The notes under the pieces: model-generated
The model's input: the letters and a program-made list of their open reading frames with translations, nothing else
The model's database searches: none
Told to the model about the DNA's origin: nothing
In this document: piece after piece, positions 21,604 to 33,639 of the stretch
How positions within the stretch are numbered: position 1 is the first letter of the stretch
How the letters are laid out: every line of letters starts with the position of its first letter
DNA from: Limnanthes douglasii subsp. nivea
Taxonomy: Eukaryota > Streptophyta > Magnoliopsida > Brassicales > Limnanthaceae
Length of the DNA stretch: 64,000 nucleotides
NCBI GenBank assembly: GCA_036936605.1
Contig: JAUPFV010000004.1
Coordinates: 180,810,807 to 180,874,806, forward strand
Reading direction: 5' to 3'
Translations under genes and position numbers: made by a program

Positions 21604-24573
21604 ATGATTTCCGATCATTATTCATCTTCTCCGGTCAATCTTCATCTGGTTTATGAGAAAAAACTTAAAAAAACAGAAAATCCAAGACTAAGATACCCAA
21701 AAACCAAATTCTCCAGAACCTTATAACAACTTAGTCTTTGGATCGTACGACTACTTTTGCATTACCCAAATAGCGGAGGAATATAAATCTGCAGGATTAA
21801 TTAATAACGCTCATGTTGGAACAACCACCAAAACAACTTAGTACGATAATTTTTATCCAACCAAAATTCCTGTTTTCTCTCTTCTCCAATAACCGAATAA
21901 CATACCTCTTCCAAAGTTCTAGCTCCTAAAACACCTCGAGTATCTTCTTCTCAAATTAGAGTTTCTCCTTTGATTAGTGGAGAATCTTCATCAAAACAAA
22001 TATCAAATACTTATTCTTCGAATTATCCCCCAACAATCAGAAAAAGAAGAACTTTTATTGCCATGGGAGACGATTCAGAAATAATTCCAACTCTTGCCCC
22101 TTCGAACCCAGATACTAAAGCTTCTCATCAGATAGAAATAACTGAGGAAGTTTCTCAAAAAAATATTCCTTCACAAGAAACTGTGGAGCCATTGCCGCAA
22201 CAAAATCCTTCCCAATCTGGAGAAGAAACATCAAGAGCCAATGAAGCTGATTCTGAGGCTACTGGAACTGATCATGAAGCTGAATCCGATGACGGGAACT
22301 CAGAAAATACCCGTAAGCCTCGGAAAAAGAAAGAAACTAGCTTTGTTTCTTAAGAAGAAAGAGTTGCAATTGGAAGAAATTTAAGGGATCTCGAGGCTAA
22401 ATACATCATTCAACTGAAAAAGGTTCGATACATATATTATAAAGATAGCTAGGCTTCAGATTTAAAAAATTAATGGGGAATGGGAGATAACATTACCGTT
22501 TGACTGCATAAAGAAGGAAAGACTCCCTTAGACTGCAAAAACGATGAGTTAGTAGTCTACCCCAAAATCATCAATTGGGGTCTTCGGTTTCTACTGGATC
22601 CTATGATCGTGGAATACTTCGAACTTCTTAACTATGCGCTACTCAAGTGATACTGAATCAATGGTTCACTCTTATGTCAGTGATAATGGCATGTCGACTA
22701 TCCAAGATTCCAATCACCATCAAGGATTTCATCTCCTTAACTCAATTATCGAAAGTTCTGACGCTGCCCTTCTATTACCTTACTCTGGTGGAGGACCCAA
22801 AAATCATCGACGATCTTTTAGAAGCTGATAAATTCTGGAAGCAAAATTTCATCTTCATCTCAGGAGCATGAGAGAACGACAAGGAGATTGATGATGCCAA
22901 CCCATTAAAGCTAAATCTTATCTGGAGAAGCAACCGTAAGTACTTCGAAAGTTATACATTTTGAAATAAATTTCACCTATATTATTTTTACTTCTCTAAT
23001 AATCTTCTTGCATAATTATTCTAGAAATTTCGTGGTGATATTCAGTTGATCGACCAGTTGCTAAGGATATTTTCAAAAAACTTGCCGCTTGGGCTGAGAA
23101 AGAGTGGAATAATGCTTTCTATATCGTCTTCCAACCAATCAACTCCCTTAATAGCCACCCGTATCCTATCAGCGAAGGAGCCTTTCCACCTCGAAATCTG
23201 ATGTCAGAGCCCAATCCCATAATAGCCTGCAAAAGGTTGGTTCATCTTGTCTGTAAAGTCTTCCTCCCTATTCGTAACAGGTCAGAAAGTCATCTACCAA
23301 AAAAGAAAAAAGAAAAAGGTATCAAGGAAAAGAAGAGTAAAAAGGCAGCAAGCACATCTGGTCCTAGCCCTTTAACTCCATCAAAGCCCAAGCTGCGAAA
23401 ATGAAAAGCATGAGAGTAGACTCGTTCACCCCATCGAAGAAGGGAAAGATCTAAAACAGTCTTCGAAGAACAAGAAAACTTCTTCCAGTTCCCATGCAAT
23501 GAAAAACAAACAAGCAAAAATCATTGCGTATACGCTGGTCGATGAAGAAGAGATCACTACTGTTGAAAATCAACAAAACCCTTCGGTCGAAGAGCAAACA
23601 GCCAATGACAACACCTTGATAATCATCGAAGACAATGGTAATGATGAAAATCAAAATGTTGAAAACTTTGATCCTGATAGTTTCATCAATTTTAACAATA
23701 CATAAGAGCTTGTTGGAAAAGACGATCGTGTTCTTCAATATATTCAAAATCATATGATTAATTTTGGGAGACCAATAAGGGTCGAAGCATCTCCGGAAAT
23801 TATTTGTCCCTCTGCACCAACCATAACTTTAAATATGATTCCTTATCCTATTTCAACAGAAATTCATCCTCCTCCTCTAAATCTTGCGATCATTGGTGCA
23901 CTTCAACCATTTACAGATCTCTATGCTGCAGCAAAATCACTTGCTTCCCAAGTCGAAGCTTCTCAAAACCACCTGAAACAATTGGCCAAAGACATGGTCC
24001 GCTACAAAGGTCTTGCTGAAGATGAGAAAATTTAAGGGAAAATTTGCAGCGCAAAGTGGTCGAGCAATTTCATATGTATGAACTAGCAAGGTTTGAGCTT
24101 ATTCGAGCCGCTCTCTTAATGAAAAATCATATGCGTTCAACACACATTGCTAAGAAAGAAGCGTTGAAGGCTTCTCATGAAAATGATATCAATAAGCTCA
24201 AAACTGATCATACTAATGAACTGGCTGCTGAAATATCCAAATCCAAAGGTCTCCAAAACTCTCTTACCCTTTATGAGGAAAAAAATAAAGAGTTGACCGA
24301 TGAGATAACTAAATTGAAAAAAGATTTCGAGGAGGAAAAAATTGTTGTTGTTGCTGCTATTAAAGCTGAATTTTCAAAAGACATGTTGATAGCTATTAAC
24401 AATGGGAAAGAAGAAACAGCATCACTATTCTCCAAGAACTTCATGCTACTTATCCGAAGATTGACCTCACAAGTTTTTGGAACGACATTGCCATTGAAAA
24501 GCATCCAAGTGAAGCTTTCGATCCTATCCCCGACTCATCATCTTCAGAGGAAGAATCATCCGAGGAGGATTAG
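21604..24573 (+). pseudogene. B2 extra ORF, antisense to B2 gag-pol
   Basis: ATG 21604. An N-terminal motif near 21.74-21.80 kb (FGSYDYFCITQIAEEYKSAG, then LI) is shared with A1 and D. An acidic linker (21.97-22.35 kb, ending RKPRKKKETS) precedes the Transposase_28-like core at 22.55-22.93 kb: WFTLMSVIMACRLS, LPFYYLTLVEDPKIIDDLLE, ADKFWKQNFIFISG. A coding intron at 22936-23024 runs from GTAAGT to TTCTAG. The second exon has KKLAAWAEKEWNNAFY, a basic patch near 23.3 kb, an acidic region, a coiled coil (NHLKQLAKDMVRYKGLAED) and an acidic tail (DSSSSEEESSEED, stop 24571). Several stops and a shift near 24.42 kb disable it. The layout suggests a nuclear, self-associating protein, which is inference; the function is unknown. 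Confidence 0.75.
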
Positions 24574-25149
24574 TCGTCTGAATAACTTTATTACGTTTTT
24601 TTTTGTATTTGTGAGATTGGAAATTTGCTTTTTGTACTTAAAAGAATTACTCTAATTGACAAACGATTTCCTTGCTTGTTATTTTTATTGTCTTCATATA
24701 TTATCCAATGCTAAATATGATAAGTACTTTCAACTTTCAACATATAATTATAAATTGTAAGCTTACCACTTCAAATACCTTAGTGAAGTTGGTGAATATA
24801 GTTGCACTTCGAAAAAATTCAGTGCATTATTGAGCGTTGCACTTCGCAAAAACTGTGATGTGTTTATTAAACATGGTTGTTTGTTCGAAAAGTGTTATAA
24901 ACACTTCGGAACATTCAACTCTTAACCAACATCAAAGATGATCAATCTTTGATAAGCTTTTAAGATATTTTTATTCAAACATGTATAAACAACCATGGGC
25001 CAAAAACGAATTTTATTGATAAAATTGAATATGTACACAACACCTCGTTAAAACCTTCCTGGGCCAACAAGGTAGGAAAGAGTGCGTCATTCAAAAGTGA
25101 AAATTCCAAAATACAAAGACAAATCTATTCCCAATAAAGCTTCAAGTGT
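24574..25149. other. B2 spacer between integrase and extra ORF
   Basis: AT-rich non-coding sequence. It holds one or two degenerate units (gcacttcgaaaa...gtgtttattaaac, 24.79-24.92 kb) of the motif that forms a nine-unit array in D at 55.42 kb. It also has the acctcgttaaaaccttcctg / ggccaacaaggtaggaaaga block shared with D and, in GC-rich form, with A1 (46.56 kb). Confidence 0.6.
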
Positions 25150-26232
25150 TGTATATTTCATGGATGTTGAAGCATCCTCCCTTTGAAATCACAAAGACGA
25201 TAAGATCATGGGTTTATCCTTTCAACAACTATATAGGGCCCTTCCCAGTTCAGAGCCATTTTTCCAAGGCTTTTCTCCTTTGTGTGCATGAATACTTTTC
25301 TCAAAACCTTATCACCTTATTTGAATTCTCTTCTCTTCACCTTCGAATCATATATATTCCTCATAAGAATTTGATAATGGATTACATTCAAATATCGAAC
25401 TCTTTTCTCCTCAATCAAATCTAAATTTTCCCTTCTAACTTCATCATTAGATCTTTCAGAATATTGGTTTATCCTAAAAGATGACATCGTAGATTCTATG
25501 GGGCTGACTGTATCTATTCCGTATGCCAAAGCAAAAGGAGTCTCTTTTGTAGCCTCTTTAGGAGTGGTCCGATAACCGAAAGTACCTCTTGCAAATAGTT
25601 TGGCGATTTTCCTGCTGCCCCTATCAAATTCTTCTTTAAGCCATCTAAAATTGTTCTGTTTGTTACCTCCACTTATCCATTAGCTTGAGGATGAAAAAGT
25701 GTCGAAAAAAATTGCTAAATTCCTTTCGACGTGCAAAATGAAGCCATCTCTTTGTTATTAAATAGAGGGCCATTATCTATTGTAATCCTCCGAGGAACTC
25801 CAAAATGATAACAAATGATGTTCACAATAAACTTGATCACATCCTTTGTCTTTGTCCCTGATAGTGGCTCTGCCTCGACCCACTTTGTAATAATCCACCG
25901 CTACAATTATTATCTATAGGCCTCCAGTAGCCATCGGCAAAGAACCTACCAGATCAATCCCCCATCTATCAAATTGTACCGCCTCAGTTATTAATATAAG
26001 CGGCACCGTTGGCCTATGAATAACATTAGCAAATCTCTAACAAGTATCACAACTTCGAACTAAATTCTTAACATCATTCATGATTGTAGGCCAATAGAAC
26101 CCTGCAAGTAAAACTCGTCGTGATAGAGCTTTAAACCCGCAATGAGCTGACCCTTCAGCATCATACAATTCTGATAACACCTCTTGTGATTCTTTCTTGC
26201 CTAAACATCGTAATAATGGCATGCTCAATACC
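25150..26232 (-). pseudogene. B2 integrase
   Basis: The HHCC zinc region is readable at 26.04-26.23 kb: SAHCGFKALSRRVLLAGFYW, then VRSCDTC. Core fragments keep WGIDLVG (first catalytic Asp, about 25.95 kb), DNGPLFNNKEM (second Asp, about 25.77 kb) and a glutamate context VEVTNRTILDGLKK (about 25.65 kb). The C-terminal part (25.32-25.53 kb) includes DTVSPIESTMSSFRI and IEEKRVRYLN. The end, near 25.15 kb, is shifted relative to the HLKLY motif of A1 and D. The enzyme would insert the cDNA into host DNA; stops and frameshifts throughout make it inactive. Confidence 0.75.
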
Positions 26233-26234
26233 TT

Positions 26235-26900
26235 TTAATACAATATTCCATCTAACACTATATATCTGAAGGCTTTACCTTTTAATTTTTTGGCCAACCT
26301 CGAATCATCTGGTAACGTTCCTTGAGTAAAAAAACTGAGAATATCTACTCGCCAATAGCTTCTAATTAATTCATTTGTTACAAAGAATTCCTCTATGCAT
26401 TCGCACTGATTAGGTTGAGTAACAATTGAAGGATTTTCTTGTAACAAAATCCACGGATATTCTTCATTGTAAGCGATATTTGCTAAAGAATCAACCACCA
26501 TGTTACTCCTTCGACCAATATATTCCACAACAACATTGTAAAACAACAGCATTAAATTCCAAAGTTTCCCAAAGATATAAAATCAAACGATCATTTCTTG
26601 CTTTGGAAAATCCGGATACCTGATTTGCTAACAACTGAGAATCCGTTTCCAAGCGTACTGAAGTTGCTCCACAAATATTTGTCAATCTTAAACCTGCTAA
26701 AGCAACTTTGTATTCAGCTTCATTGTTTGAAGCATGAAAACCAAATTTAATAGATTGATCCATCGTTTCTCCAGTTGGAGCTATTAACTGAACCGCAATA
26801 CTGCACCCTGAAACATTATATCCTCCATCTGTTCGAACAACCCACCTCGAGTTTACTGGTACGTCTTCTTTACTTTCTTCCACATTCGATCTGCTCAAAT
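26235..26900 (-). pseudogene. B2 second RNase H (aRH) and linker
   Basis: An open frame (26503-26898) reads WVVRTDGGYNVSGCSIAVQL, then FHASNNEAEYKVALAGLRL and RLETDSQLL. D, E and D of the RNase H active site are visible as TDGG, NEAEY and ETDSQLL. This is the additional RNase H that marks the Tat lineage, present besides the RT-linked RNase H. A shift near 26.53 kb moves the reading into the next frame (VEYIGRRSNMVVDSLANIAY). Confidence 0.8.
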
Positions 26901-26905
26901 GGAAT

Positions 26906-28440
26906 TCAACAAAAACAAATTGCCAATGCGTGCGCCTTTATTGTTGTTCGAGGTGTAAACAAAATATCATAGTCCCCCAACTCCACTGACCACTTGGTCA
27001 TTCTCCCCAAAATGTCAGGTTGTTGTAAAACATTTTTCAAAGGGAATGAAGTTCGGACTTTAATAGTGTGAGCTTGAAAATATGGACGCATCTTCCTAGC
27101 AACAATCACCAGTGCTAATGCCAATTTTTCTAATTTCAAATATCTCGTTTCTTATGCCACTAAACTTTTACTAATGTAGTACACCGCCTCCGAAACTCAT
27201 GAATCTTCATTAACACTGCAGTTAGTGCAAAATCCGATATTGTAATGTACAAAAAAACTTTCTCCCCGTTTCGAGGTTTTGACAATATTTCTGGTGATAA
27301 TACCAAAAAATTTATATTTATGAACGTTGTCTCACATTCCGATGTCCATTCAAAACTGCTTGGTCCTTGTAAAATTTAAAAGAAAGGAAATCATTTGTCT
27401 GAAAATCTAGAAATAAATTGATTAAGTGCTGCTAACCTTCATGTCAGAATTTTCACTTCTTTGTTAAAACGAGGTGAATTCATTGTTATCAAGGCTTTAA
27501 AGTGTTTTGGGTCAGCTTATATTCCTTTTTCACTGATGACAAAACCCAAGAACTTCCCTGACCGAACTTCGAAGGTACATTATTCAGGATTTATCTTTAA
27601 CCTAATTGCCCTTAAATTCAAAAAAGCTTCCTCAAAATCATCAATATGCACTTCATACTTTGAACGTTTTACCACCATGTCGTCTATATATACCTCCATA
27701 TTCTTTTTGATCTGAGTAGCAAAAGCTTTATTCATCAACCTTTGATAAGTGGTTCCAACATTTTTCAATCCAAAGGGCATAACCCTATAACAGTGCAAGC
27801 CCCTATCAGTTATGAAAGTTTTGCATTCTTGATCTTTTGGATCAATTTGAATTTGATTATATCCTGTAAAAGCATCAATGAAAGTTAAAATTTTATTACA
27901 TGAGGTAAAATCAATCAGCTGATCTATTCGAGGAACAATAAATGGATTGTTGGGACAAGCTCGATTCAAATCTGTAAAATCCACACACATTCTCTATTTC
28001 CCATTCTTCTTTTTTATCACTACCAGATTTTACGTCCACAAAGGATACTGCCACTCCCGTATGTGTACGACCTTAGATAATCGATCCACCTCGGCAACAA
28101 TTGCTTCTATTTTTTTCTGAGAAAAATGCTCTTATTTTCCGAATAACTGGTTTCACCTTCGGATCAATAGCCAATCTGTGACGAATTACCTCAATTGGTA
28201 CTCCTGTTACATCCTCTGTCTTCAAAGAGAAAACATCCAAATTATGAGATAAAAAATCTACCAATTTTTGACGTAAAAGCGGGGTCAATAAGGTTCCAAT
28301 TTGAAGCACCCTTCCTTCCGAAAAAGTAAACTCCTCAATTTATTCACTTACCGTTAAAGACCATGGGTTTCCCTCGGATCGTCAACCCTTTCTTCCAAAT
28401 CCAAGGGCACCCTTTCTAATTGTTATTCATGCATTAAATC
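26906..28440 (-). pseudogene. B2 reverse transcriptase and first RNase H
   Basis: The upstream part (28.07-28.31 kb) has LSHNLDVFSLKTEDVTGVP and HRLAIDPKVKPV. The RT core at 27.58-27.99 kb reads CVDFTDLNRACPNNPFIVPR, DAFTGYNQIQI, MPFGLKNVGTTYQRLMNKAF and YIDDMVVK, the catalytic YIDD intact. The connection and RNase H fragments run 26.9-27.5 kb, with ARKMRPYFQAHTIKVRTSFP and KWSVELGDYDI. Stops and shifts separate the pieces. It would copy the element RNA into DNA and degrade the template. Confidence 0.8.
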
Positions 28441-28455
28441 CCCACTACATGATCC

Positions 28456-28960
28456 TCATATCCGGATTGCAGTGGCATAACATTCCCTAGCTACCTTCTG
28501 ATCACCTCGAACGACCCCAATCCAATCTCCAACCACATACTTGAAACATTGATGAACTGTTGATACAACCCCATACATTCTTGGAAGCCATGATCTTCCA
28601 AAAATAGAAATATAACTCGAGGGACAGTCCACCACCATAAAAATCACTTGGACCTTCTTCTAAATGGTCCTTTTCCCAAGCTTACTTCTCCCTCGAATTC
28701 CCCAATAACACGAGCTGTTACACCCGTAAATTCTATAATTGTCCGATCTGATTGAGAAATCCGAGGTGGATTTGTCATTCTATCATAAGTTGACTTAAAA
28801 AGGACATTAGCAGAACTACCAGTGTCAATAAGCACACGTCGAATTTCGACGCGAGCCACCTCTGCTCCAATAACCACAACATCTTCATGTGACCCTACTG
28901 TACCTCGTAGATCATCCTCATCAAACAAAATGAAAGGAATAACCTTCTTTCAATACAAAT
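28456..28960 (-). pseudogene. B2 aspartic protease
   Basis: The retropepsin site is intact: RRVLIDTGSSANVLFKST (DTG). GEFEGEVSLGKGPF and MVVDCPSSYISIFGRSWLPR follow, with one frameshift near 28.645 kb between the two frames. It would cleave the Gag-Pol polyprotein. Confidence 0.8.
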
Positions 28961-30838
28961 ATGTAGACATATTCCCTTCAATTTGAGTTGTCAGATTGAC
29001 AACATGCCTCTTCCTCGAACTATCAGAATCGACAATCATCGAATCGCCTCTGAAAATGGCTAACGACTCAAGGAATTTACATAAATCTCGCACATGACCC
29101 TTTTCTATGGGCTTTTAACTGCCATCAAAAGCAACATGTTCGGATCCTTCTCCATGTATTCAGAAGAAGCATCAAATTGTTCAATCTTTGAATCTAAAAT
29201 CATCAAATTCTTAGCTAGCACAACCTTCGAAGTTGAGGAAACAATATTTTTCGAACCACTCCCTTGCGACTTTACGTAAGTCAGGAGCTTCCCATTTTCG
29301 ATCAAAGTTTGAACCTTTTTTCCAGAGTAATACAGTCATTGTTATCATACCTAATATCCTCATGATATTTTCAAAATTTGTTGTTCATTTCCTCCCTTGG
29401 CCTACTAAGTGGAGCTGGCTTCCTAAAATTTACGAAGCTCTTAATCTTATCCCAAATCACAGCTACATTCTCTGTCAGATCAGCATAATATTATGGTTTA
29501 ACCCATTGATTTGGCCTTGGCCTGTTATAGCTGTAAGATGGAGCGTAATTTGAATATCCACCACTCTGAGGAGGCAAGTTTTTATTCTTTTGTATTGTCC
29601 GCTGATTACCATTTTCATTTGAGGGCTGCCCTTAGTTATTGACCGCCTGATTTGAATTCTTTGGAGTGCTAACCGGTCCTCCTCGGACCCTAGTTGACTC
29701 ATCGACTTTAATCTGATCCTCAACTTGAGCCGTCAAAGCTCCAAAAGTTAAGGCTCTTCTCTTCGTAGTCTCATTGGCCAGATCCTCTGGCAATAATCCT
29801 TGGCAAAATGCTATCATCGCCACATTCTCTTCACACTTGTCCAAACTAGCTTTGCTCAAAACGAATCTCTTCGTATAATCCTTCAACTTCTCTCCAGGTG
29901 CCTTCTTGCACTGAACACTGATATCTCCATTTTCTATCATTTCTTTACTTCCTACAAACTGCCTTCAAAAAGCAGTGTAAAAATCCCTAAAATTTAGAAT
30001 AGACCCCCTCGAAATCTGATTGTACCATTTCAAAGCTGTTCCCTAGAAAGTCTGTGAAAATACACGACACACCAGCCGATCGTCATCTTCAAAGTTCATC
30101 ATATAGTTCTTAAATTGTTCGATGTGATCATCGGGATCTTCATCCCAACGAACTTTTCCACTTTGGTAATATCAAACCGCTTCGGAAGCGTTATAGAGCA
30201 AATTTCACTTGTCAACAAAGAGTTTCTCTAGTCAACACCTTGAACAAACTGATCATTTGTTCCCATTACATCATACATATTTCAATCAGTCTTAACATAC
30301 TGATTCGAAGTGTTTCCTTCACACCATGTAGAACGAGGAACATTATCCCTTTTATATTTGATTTCCTTTTTATGCGTCCTCGACTTCTCTCTGCACGATT
30401 CCTCTTTCGAAGAATGCCTGTATCTTTTAAAACCCGAAGCAAATCTTTTTACCTCTTCATCACTAGAGGTTATATACTTTTTCTTATCTTGTTCCCCTTG
30501 CGAGAGGAATAATGCTCTTTAGGAGATATTAAGCGCGGTTTTTATGCTCAGTTTTAGCTCTCAGATCGGCACAGGACCGATTAGATTGCTCTCCCAAATC
30601 AGTCTTTTCATTCTCTTGTCTAACCTTGGAGTTAAGCTTCGCCGAGTGAATTTCATGTTCTCGTCGTTCATATTTTTCATTTAGCGCATTTATCTTGTCT
30701 AAATGCTGATTCATACGCATCTCAATGTCTGATTGAGTTTGGATCAGAGATAATCCATTCAGCCTATTTTCCTCTCTTTGCGAATAATCTTTTAAGTTTC
30801 CATCACCGATCGAAGCGTAGGATTGTTTTCAGGATTCA
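28961..30838 (-). pseudogene. B2 gag
   Basis: The start is ATG at 30838 (MNPENNPT). A coiled-coil N-terminus (QHLDKINALNEKYERRE, 30.6-30.7 kb) and a charged region lead to the capsid core at 29.63-30.2 kb: KRFDITKVEKF, LKDYTKRFVLSKASLDKC and MIAFCQGLLPEDLANETTKR. A linker with RPRPNQWVKP (about 29.5 kb) and the gag-protease spacer (29.1-29.3 kb) follow. It is broken by stops, for example near 30.78 kb, and shifts. Gag forms the particle around the element RNA. Confidence 0.75.
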
Positions 30839-30914
30839 TTTTATAAAATTTGAGCAAAAAATACAGCAAGATTGTATCAAATTCGAACAGATAAAGTCAT
30901 TGATTCTTAATTAT

Positions 30915-30933
30915 GTCCCCAGTGAAGTCGCCA
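30915..30933 (-). promoter_or_regulatory. Primer-binding site of B2
   Basis: On the minus strand TGGCGACTTCACTGGGGAC starts 3 nt (aat) after the LTR end. From memory it pairs well with the 3' end of plant tRNA-Arg(ACG), whose tail is CCCCAGTGGAGTCGCCA, with one mismatch. It primes minus-strand cDNA. Confidence 0.75.
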
Positions 30934-30936
30934 ATT

Positions 30937-31296
30937 TGGTGAGTTTAGATTTTACCTTAGGAAATTATTATAAGCGAATTCTAGAAAGTAAAAGAGTTAA
31001 AGAGTATTTAAAGAGAGAAAGTTTAAGTACAAATAATTTTAGTAGAAAAAGTGTTCAACCCCTTTATTAGATAAGCCTTTCCCTTCATATAGAGGAGCCA
31101 AAACTTAGCCTTAAAGTGAAATCTATTATAAAAGAGGACAAATTGCTCTTTAGTCCTTAACAATAATACATAATCACAACTGTTCTCTAAAACTTACGTT
31201 ATTTATAGTTTAAGGACTAAACTTACATTATTTACAATTTAGCCCTTAAATTTACATTATTTACAATTTAGTCCTTAAAATCGTACTTCCATATTA
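30937..31296 (-). mobile_element. 5' LTR of element B2
   Basis: 360 bp. In plus it starts tggtgagttt and ends catatta (CA changed to TA); on its own strand it runs from TGATATGG (terminal TG lost to TA) to AAACTCACCA. A decayed TATA (CTATATGAAG) lies near 31.09 kb on the minus strand. The right side directly joins J gag, so B2 landed in J. Confidence 0.85.
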
Positions 31297-31302
31297 GTCG
31301 AT

Positions 31303-31920
31303 TTGCCTGATTCAGTTACTCAAAATAAAGCAATAACTTTGGAAGGACTATTAAACCAGGTCAGAATGAAAAACAAAGTGGAAGAAACCAATAGGCTAAG
31401 ATTACCTCATCAATATACATCTCTTCCCAAAACTTCTATCTCAAAAACCACTACTCAGTCTCAAGTTACGGTCAACAATCGTGCCAAGTTATTCGAGCAA
31501 GGTTCTCATCATCATACACATAATCAATCAGATTAGGGCCAACACTCTAGACCAAGAGGGAATTAGTGGGTTCAACTTGAATGGTTTGTAAAATTAGTTG
31601 AAAGTATACCCTCCCCTCCATCTATGATAGAACCAAGAATGTTGGGCAATTTCAAAGGACATTGTTGACTCAATCCCCACGAGAAAATTGAAACATATGT
31701 TTTTGTAGCTACCACAATGACGTTTGCAACGATACTAAAAATTGCATTGCCTTGAAGAAAAATGTGCAATTTTTTATTAAAAATGTTAAATTGTCTAATT
31801 TTGTGAAGAAAAAAAAGTAATAAACGAACTAACATCCGTGCCCAACCTAGTGCAAGCAGAATGCAAGTTACGTCACTAAATGTTCAAAGAAAGAATATAT
31901 AACCTTCTAAATAAGAAAGT
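31303..31920 (+). pseudogene. Element J gag, 3' part
   Basis: DSVTQNKAITLEGLLNQVR matches the A1 gag segment KQAFTFSALLAQIEKQ. The spacer at 31.56-31.84 kb keeps CCYHNDVCNDTKNCIALKK in broken frame, the cysteine/histidine-containing region (CCYHEDVGHDTKDCIALKK in A1). About 70 codons expected between 17656 and 31303 are missing. Confidence 0.65.
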
Positions 31921-32770
31921 TTGATGGTAATTATGGAAATATTCGATGTGGATTCAAAGTATTTAGACCGTGATCCAGATCAGAATCAAGTTTATGTGGT
32001 AATCGAAAGAACAGGGAAAATATCTGATCTATGTTGCTACTTTGAATCTTTAATTATTTTCAGGGAGGTACAGTAACTGTTTCATCAAGCTGTTCCAGGA
32101 AAAGACATGTGAACGGTATGACTACTCAGTTATTGGGAAAAAGGTCTACACACCTTTATGAGGGCCTTGCTCCTTTCATCATGTTTGACGATCATGGTGT
32201 AAGAGGAATTGCGGGCCCTCATGAAGATGATGTGGTAATAGGAGCATCAATTAAAGGCACTGTAATATGAATAATATTGATTGACACATGCAACTCAACA
32301 AAAATATTTTATTTTTATCTTCCCATAAACATATAAAAAAATCCTTTGATTATACAACGGTCCAATAGAACCATAGCCGGGTTTACGTAACTCTGTTGAG
32401 GTAATTGGGGAATTTGAAGGTCATACCTTATTAGGAAAAGGGCCATTCAAGAAAATGGTAGGGGTTTTGTTTGTAGTAGTTAATTATCCAACATCTTACA
32501 ATGCAATATTTCCGAGATCTTTGTTTAACAGGATGCAAGGAGTAGCATAAACCATACACCAATATTTGAAATATGTTGTTGGAAATCAAGTAGTGGTGTC
32601 TGTAGTAGCCAAAAGGTGGAAAGGGAATGTTATGTTACCGCTCTCGCTCCAAATTCACTAGTAACAATGAGAACTGGGAGAAAATAAGTATTATTAGAGT
32701 CTTATGCAGAATCGAATAAATTAGATGATTCAAGGGAGACTCCTAGTGTTGTTATCCCAATAGAAGATGT
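31921..32770 (+). pseudogene. Element J protease region
   Basis: PHEDDVVIGASIKGTVI leads to an active site reading ILIDTCNSTK, the DTG glycine replaced by cysteine. Decayed frames equivalent to IGEFEGHTLLGKGPFKK and FEICCW follow, then VERECYVTALAPNS at about 32.63 kb. Several stops. This was the Gag-Pol maturation protease. Confidence 0.65.
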
Positions 32771-32779
32771 TGAAGTTCA

Positions 32780-33636
32780 TTGTCTGGCATAACTGAAAAA
32801 CATCTGGATCAGAGAAAAACTATAATTAGACTTAAAGAAAAAATGATTGTCTTTTTTATCTAAAAATTTACGTGTGTTTGCTTGTTGCAATGAGGATGTG
32901 ACTGGAGTACCAGTAAGTATTATCAACCACAAAATATCTTTAAGATCTGATGGGGTTCCATTGGTTCAAAGAAGGAGAGCTTTTTCTAAAAGAAAAATCA
33001 AGAAGTGGACCGGTTAACCAATGTGGGGCACATTAAAGAATCCCAATATCCTCTTCGGATTGCCAATCCGGTCTTTGTCAAAAATAGAAATGGCAAATAG
33101 CGTATGTATATTGATTTTACAGGTCTTAACAAAGATTTTAAAAAGGATTATTTTCATGTGCACCAGATATATTAGTTGGTGGATTCCACGTTGGAGAATA
33201 AGTTATTATCCTTCATGGACGATTTTGTCAAGTATAATCAAATACAAATTGATCTGAACGATCACGATCACACTACATTCATCACTGAAAGGGGGCTTCA
33301 TTGTGACAAAGTAATGCCTTTTGGGTTGAATAATGTTGGAGCTACTTACCATCGATTGGTTAATAAACCATTTGCCAACCAAATTGGAAGAAATGTAAAA
33401 GTTTATATTGATGACATGATGGTTGAAATCCCTATAGAGGAGGATCATATCTCCGACCTCCAAGAAATATTTTTTAACCTTGAAGCCATCAACCTGAAAA
33501 TAAATCCTACAAAAATGTACTTTTGTTGTCGGATCCGATAAATATTGGGCTACATCATGAGTGAGAAATGAATTCAAGATGACCCATAATAGTTGAATGC
33601 TCTGTTGGCCATGGATCCACCTCAGACTACTATCCC
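32780..33636 (+). pseudogene. Element J reverse transcriptase core
   Basis: Fragments include VCLLQ*GCDWSTSKYYQPQN-like upstream sequence, then from 33176 an open frame: ENKLLSFMDDFVKYNQIQI, CDKVMPFGLNNVGATYHRLV, NVKVYIDDMMVE (YIDD intact) and LEAINLKINPTK. It continues to LGYIMSEK and NALLAMDPPQTT at about 33.63 kb, where colinearity ends because the next 700 bp are inverted. Confidence 0.75.
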
Positions 33637-33639
33637 ATT

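Noticed and set aside
30937..31296. Reading 20871-20997 and 31168-31296 as a simple tandem or dispersed repeat
   Set aside because: Primer site, purine tract and gag-pol order between them show they are the two LTRs of one element.
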